Virus record (IMG/VR): IMGVR_UViG_3300033429_000007
Coordinates: 1-50,672 of that record
DNA: 50,672 nucleotides
Strand: one strand, 5' to 3'
Origin: a virus
Numbering within the stretch: position 1 is the first letter of the stretch; each line of letters begins with the position of its first letter. Of this stretch, positions 47,947-50,672 are shown piece by piece. The notes beneath the pieces are model-generated. The model searched no databases, was not told the DNA's origin, and worked only from the letters and a program-made list of their open reading frames with translations. A program made the translations under genes and the position numbers.

Positions 47947-48411
47947 ATGGACGGGAACATGGATCGGCGTGCAACGGGGGTGCAGAGGGTGATCACGACA
48001 GGCGGCAACGGCGAGAAGGAAGACACATATCAATTCAACGTGAAGAGAGCGCGGGCGCTCGTCGGGTTCGCCACCGCCGTTGTCGTGCTATTGCTCACCG
48101 TGGGGGGCGCGGTGCTCGGTGGGGTGCGCTACGGGATCAGCTCTGAGGTTCACACCGAAGTTGAGGGGCAGATCAAGCACGAGTGCGAGCCGCAAGGAAT
48201 GATCGATCTACATGTGAAGAGGGTAGCGACCGAGCTGGTCGATGAATTCCAAGAGATCGTCGAGGACAATATCGCAGAGGCGAGCATCGAGCGAAGCGAA
48301 CAGCACGATCTCAGTATCCGGCTTGAGGAACGGCAGATCGCGATGGAGAAAAAGATGGTCGAGGATAAGGCTGATCTGATCCGCGAGATTCAAAGAGCCG
48401 GAGGTGGGTGA
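47947..48411 (+). CDS. Single-pass membrane protein of the lysis region, 154 aa
   Basis: AAAGGGGAGG before ATG 47947. One hydrophobic segment (about residues 37-60, VGFATAVVVLLLTVGGAVLG) is followed by a long charged helix (HVKRVATELVDEFQEIVEDN, then RLEERQIAMEKKMVEDKADL). Topology N-in with a periplasmic coiled coil is likely. It may be a lysis regulator or membrane anchor; no holin family is recognised. Its stop overlaps the endolysin start. Confidence 0.55.
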   Translation: MDGNMDRRATGVQRVITTGGNGEKEDTYQFNVKRARALVGFATAVVVLLLTVGGAVLGGVRYGISSEVHTEVEGQIKHECEPQGMIDLHVKRVATELVDEFQEIVEDNIAEASIERSEQHDLSIRLEERQIAMEKKMVEDKADLIREIQRAGGG

Positions 48412-48959
48412 TGAGCATCGAGAAAGTGGTTCTCGATTGCGGTCACGGCGGCAGCGATCCCGGCGCGGAGGGGCCGACTGGATTGACGGAAGCGGCTGCC
48501 GTATTGCAGATCGGGAAATACGTTCGTCGAGGTTTGCTGGATCGAGAGATCGAGGTGCTGTGTATCAGATCGAAAGATGAGTTCGTATCGCTTCCGGCTC
48601 GCTGCGATATGTCGAACGATTGGCGCCCGGATCTCTTCCTCTCGATTCACGCGAACGCATTCTCGAACCCGCTCGCTCACGGCTACGAAGTGTGGACGAG
48701 CGTAGGGCAGACGGCAGCGGATCCGATAGCCGAGAGGATCTTTCAATCCATCGGTGTAGGGTTTCCGAATCTCGCGCCGCGATTCGATAAGAGCGACGGC
48801 GATTCAGATAAGGAAGCTGGGTTCGCTGTGCTGGCCGGCACCCGCGATCCTGCCGTGCTGGTCGAGTGCGCGTTCATCTCGAACGCGCTTGAAGAACGAT
48901 GGCTCCGTGATGTCGGGTGGCTCATGCGAATGGCGGGGTCTATCGTGTCGGCGGTCTAA
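48411..48959 (+). CDS. N-acetylmuramoyl-L-alanine amidase (endolysin), 182 aa
   Basis: GGAGGTGGG before ATG 48411 (GTG 48408 is possible). The zinc amidase type 3 set is present: LDCGHGGSDPGAEG with His12, LTEAAA with Glu27, LFLSIHANAF with His80, and VLVECAFISN with Glu152. The enzyme cuts the bond between N-acetylmuramic acid and the peptide stem of peptidoglycan. It has no signal peptide and no cell-wall-binding domain, as expected for a globular Gram-negative endolysin released by a holin. Confidence 0.88.
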   Translation: MSIEKVVLDCGHGGSDPGAEGPTGLTEAAAVLQIGKYVRRGLLDREIEVLCIRSKDEFVSLPARCDMSNDWRPDLFLSIHANAFSNPLAHGYEVWTSVGQTAADPIAERIFQSIGVGFPNLAPRFDKSDGDSDKEAGFAVLAGTRDPAVLVECAFISNALEERWLRDVGWLMRMAGSIVSAV

Positions 48960-48977
48960 CGCCAGAAAGGAGCAATC

Positions 48978-49571
48978 ATGCGTCGAATGATAATCGTGCT
49001 TGTCGCAGCTCTCATGGTGCCTCTAGCTGCGCTCGCTGGATACCCCGAGGATTATTATGGTCCACCCCTTCCGAACGGTTGTATGGACGTTGAAGCGTTC
49101 GTGCCGGATGGGTGGTTCCATGATCGAAACCCGTGGTCGATGCCGTCGCCGGAAGAGAACATATTTTGGTTCGGGACCCTCTGCGTTGAATCAGGGATAG
49201 CCGTTCTCGAATTCGACCGGCTCGGCTCTCGTCGCTGCTATGAGAACCCGTGGGGATTCATCGAATGTTTCGCCGGATACACAATCGAGATCTCGACCCC
49301 TGATCGGCATGTGATGGCGTGGGATCCCGCGTTCCCCATTGACTGGGGTTTCTATCTCGCGTCCGTTCATTTCGGAAATTGGGAATGGAGCTACGAATCG
49401 TTGACGGCAGCAACGGGTCGCGACATGGTATTCGTCACCGGCGTCTTCCATTTCATCACCCCGCTTTGGTGGGTCGAGGATGATAGCTACACGCGCTGGA
49501 AATTTCTCGTCAGCCCACGAACCGCGAAAGCGTTTCCGATGCGCAGATCGGTAGGGAGGTATGGCCCATGA
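48978..49571 (+). CDS. Exported Cys-containing protein in the lysis cassette, 197 aa
   Basis: AAAGGAG precedes ATG 48978. The N-terminus is a clear signal peptide (MRRMIIVLVAALMVPLAALA, cleavage after ALA). The mature part is Trp/Phe/Tyr-rich and strand-rich with four cysteines (GCMD, TLCVE, RRCYE, IECFAG) that could form two disulfides in the periplasm. No lytic motif is recognised. It sits between endolysin and holin, so it may be a periplasmic modifier of lysis or of the cell surface (superinfection exclusion). Confidence 0.6.
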   Translation: MRRMIIVLVAALMVPLAALAGYPEDYYGPPLPNGCMDVEAFVPDGWFHDRNPWSMPSPEENIFWFGTLCVESGIAVLEFDRLGSRRCYENPWGFIECFAGYTIEISTPDRHVMAWDPAFPIDWGFYLASVHFGNWEWSYESLTAATGRDMVFVTGVFHFITPLWWVEDDSYTRWKFLVSPRTAKAFPMRRSVGRYGP

Positions 49572-49717
49572 ACGTCCCGTGGTTTTGTCTTGGCGTAGCT
49601 GCCGGGAGCGGTGGGTGTTCGCTGCTTTGGGTTCTCTACATTTCCTACTTCCTCGAAGACGCCGCGGCGATGGGAGAGAAGGTGCGCTCATGGCTCAAGT
49701 CAAAACGCCCGTGGTAG
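49568..49717 (+). CDS. Small membrane protein overlapping the holin gene, 49 aa
   Basis: ATG 49568 overlaps the upstream stop (ATGA) and the frame ends at TAG 49715-49717. The 49-residue product (MNVPWFCLGVAAGSGGCSLL, then WVLYISYFLEDAAAMGEKVR) has one hydrophobic segment with two cysteines and a basic tail (SWLKSKRPW). It overlaps the holin start by 28 bases. Without it, 118 bases between neighbouring genes would be empty, which is unusual for this genome. It may be a second holin-like or antiholin protein. Confidence 0.55.
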   Translation: MNVPWFCLGVAAGSGGCSLLWVLYISYFLEDAAAMGEKVRSWLKSKRPW

Positions 49718-49920
49718 AGAACGGAAAGAAGCGCTCGCGGAAATGGGTGCTAGCTCTATCGAGCTTGACCATCGTGACTCTGTTCACGTTCTTCGGCTTG
49801 CTCAATCTCGCGGAAGACGCGAAAGACTTCGCCCTGATCGTCGGGGTGTGGGCCGGAAGCGACACGACGATTCTCGGCTTATACGGAGCCGTCAATGTGA
49901 TCGAGAAGAGAGGAGGGTGA
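49690..49920 (+). CDS. Putative holin, 76 aa
   Basis: GAGAAGG at 49676-49682 supports ATG 49690; the upstream part of the frame (from 49561) is the shadow of the neighbouring gene. The product has a basic N-terminus (KNGKKRSRK-like), two hydrophobic segments (KWVLALSSLTIVTLFTFFGL and FALIVGVWAGSDTTILGLYG) and a short charged tail. Size and topology fit a class II/III holin that lets the amidase reach the wall. It precedes the spanins. Confidence 0.65.
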   Translation: MAQVKTPVVENGKKRSRKWVLALSSLTIVTLFTFFGLLNLAEDAKDFALIVGVWAGSDTTILGLYGAVNVIEKRGG

Positions 49921-49921
49921 G

Positions 49922-50356
49922 ATGAAGCTGATACCTCCGTGGGTGCAGCTCGCTATCGTCGTTGGTGTGTTAGCTGCGACCTTCGGCGCTGGATGGAAGA
50001 TCCACGCATGGAAGACGAGCGGGAAGATCGAACGCATCGAAGCTGAGCTACGGATCGAGCGAGCGAACGCAGAGGGTTGGATGGCAGGGCTGACGCGCTG
50101 CCAAGAGAATCGAGCGCTACTCGAAACGAAGCTCGATGATCTCGGCACGTTCTTCCAGCGGGTGGCTGACGATGCTAGCCGCCTCGAGGGATCTGCTTGG
50201 GAAGCTCGCCGTCGAGCAGCCGAGCGAGATGCTGCACGCGAAGAGCTGGCGCAGCTCGCGGCCGAACACGATGCGTTCATCGAGCGCACGAGCGACTTCG
50301 ATCTTTGTCAGACGTACGAAGCGGTGATCATCGAGCTAGCGGGAGGTGGCCCATGA
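49922..50356 (+). CDS. Inner-membrane spanin (Rz-like), 144 aa
   Basis: AGGAGGGTGAG before ATG 49922. An N-terminal hydrophobic anchor (residues about 8-28, VQLAIVVGVLAATFGAGWKI) is followed by a long periplasmic coiled coil (IEAELRIERANAEGWMAGLT, then REELAQLAAEHDAFIE). This is the classical i-spanin layout. Its stop overlaps a lipoprotein gene in the next frame, the o-spanin. Together they fuse the inner and outer membranes in the last step of lysis. Confidence 0.8.
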   Translation: MKLIPPWVQLAIVVGVLAATFGAGWKIHAWKTSGKIERIEAELRIERANAEGWMAGLTRCQENRALLETKLDDLGTFFQRVADDASRLEGSAWEARRRAAERDAAREELAQLAAEHDAFIERTSDFDLCQTYEAVIIELAGGGP

Positions 50357-50672
50357 GCTACGACAACAGCGAACGCCGGATGATCTGGGTCGCCATCTTG
50401 CTGCTCGCTCTCGGCGCGGTGCTGCTCGCTCTCTCCGGGTGTAGCTCGACCGCGACCGTCTGCCCTGAGATTGAGCCGACCATCAAAACGAAAGAGGTGC
50501 CGAAGCCGTATCCCGTGCTGGTGAAGATCAAGCCGCTCGATCCGCTCGCGCTAGAGGATTATCCAGAGCCACCCGGACACGATGCGGACGAAGCAGAATG
50601 GAAGAGCTTCGCCCAAGAGGTGAAGCGAATTGCGGAAGAGCGCGGCGCGAAGAAAGACGCACGCATCGAAGC
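50353..50672 (+). CDS. Outer-membrane spanin lipoprotein (Rz1-like), 5' part
   Basis: ATG 50353 overlaps the i-spanin stop and the frame runs open to the window edge (about 106 codons). It begins with a signal peptide (MIWVAILLLALGAVLLALSG) ending in the lipobox LSGC with Cys30, followed by a Pro-rich region (VPKPYPVLVKIKPLDPLALE, YPEPPGH). These are hallmarks of an o-spanin. The charged helical C-terminal part (KSFAQEVKRIAEERGAKKDA) is longer than in most Rz1 proteins, and the end is not in the window. Confidence 0.8.
   Translation, partial: MSYDNSERRMIWVAILLLALGAVLLALSGCSSTATVCPEIEPTIKTKEVPKPYPVLVKIKPLDPLALEDYPEPPGHDADEAEWKSFAQEVKRIAEERGAKKDARIE

Noticed and set aside
1-50672. Complete circular or terminally redundant genome
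   Set aside because: The first bases do not recur at the end. Joining the ends keeps some frames open but gives no clear completion of either cut gene, so closure cannot be claimed.
1-50672. Integrase, attachment site or lysogeny module
   Set aside because: No tyrosine or serine recombinase, excisionase or long repressor was recognised; the HTH-like protein at 3122 alone does not show a temperate lifestyle.

Overview
The window reads as the larger part of one tailed-phage genome: a siphovirus (long flexible tail) of a Gram-negative bacterium, GC near 57% by eye. Every supported gene is on the + strand. Genes are packed end to end with ATGA, TGATG and similar stop/start overlaps. A spanin pair (inner-membrane Rz-like protein plus outer-membrane lipoprotein) closes the window and argues for a host with an outer membrane. 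No integrase, repressor/Cro switch, DNA polymerase, primase or helicase was recognised, so lifestyle and the full replication machinery are undecided; both ends cut through a gene.

Layout. (1) 1-11871, early region: small hypothetical proteins, a coiled-coil protein, a DUF932 protein, a small HTH-like protein, a conserved protein of unknown function, a Cas4-like PD-(D/E)XK nuclease with four Fe-S cysteines, a winged-helix replication-type protein, several small putative zinc proteins and a RuvC-like Holliday-junction resolvase. Inside this block sits an unexpected exported protein (7976-9301) with a thioester-domain-like signature and a Thr/Pro stalk. Several early genes share an almost identical ribosome-binding module (GGAGAACACA-ATG). 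A good intrinsic terminator at 11904-11948 ends this block. (2) 11997-16650, accessory cassette: a small zinc-ribbon protein, two ParB-like proteins, two adjacent paralogous glycosyltransferases of the TET/JBP-associated (TAGT) type, an unrecognised conserved protein, and a protein resembling plant reversibly glycosylated polypeptide / UDP-arabinopyranose mutase (GT75). I read this as a candidate nucleic-acid glycosylation system and as the most interesting part of the window. (3) 16696-18775: small and large terminase. (4) 18776-18962: a regulatory gap with a hairpin, a sigma70-like promoter and a second strong hairpin in the leader. (5) 18963-24714: virion proteins of fibre/appendage type placed, unusually, between terminase and portal. 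(6) 24711-32172: portal-MuF fusion, prohead protease with an internally initiated scaffold, HK97-type capsid protein, decoration-like protein and head-tail connectors. (7) 32183-47932: a C2H2 zinc-finger protein, two tandem tail-tube paralogues (the second with a 94-residue inserted module), tail assembly chaperones joined by a probable -1 frameshift, an 805-residue tape measure, and the tail-tip/fibre genes. (8) 47947-50672: membrane protein, amidase endolysin, exported Cys protein, small membrane protein, holin, i-spanin and o-spanin.

Together the genes describe a phage that recombines and resolves its DNA with its own enzymes, may decorate that DNA (or another target) with a sugar it prepares itself, packages by a large terminase, builds an HK97-type head and a siphovirus tail, and lyses a Gram-negative host with amidase, holin and spanins. 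All assignments come from reading motifs by eye; no database search was run.
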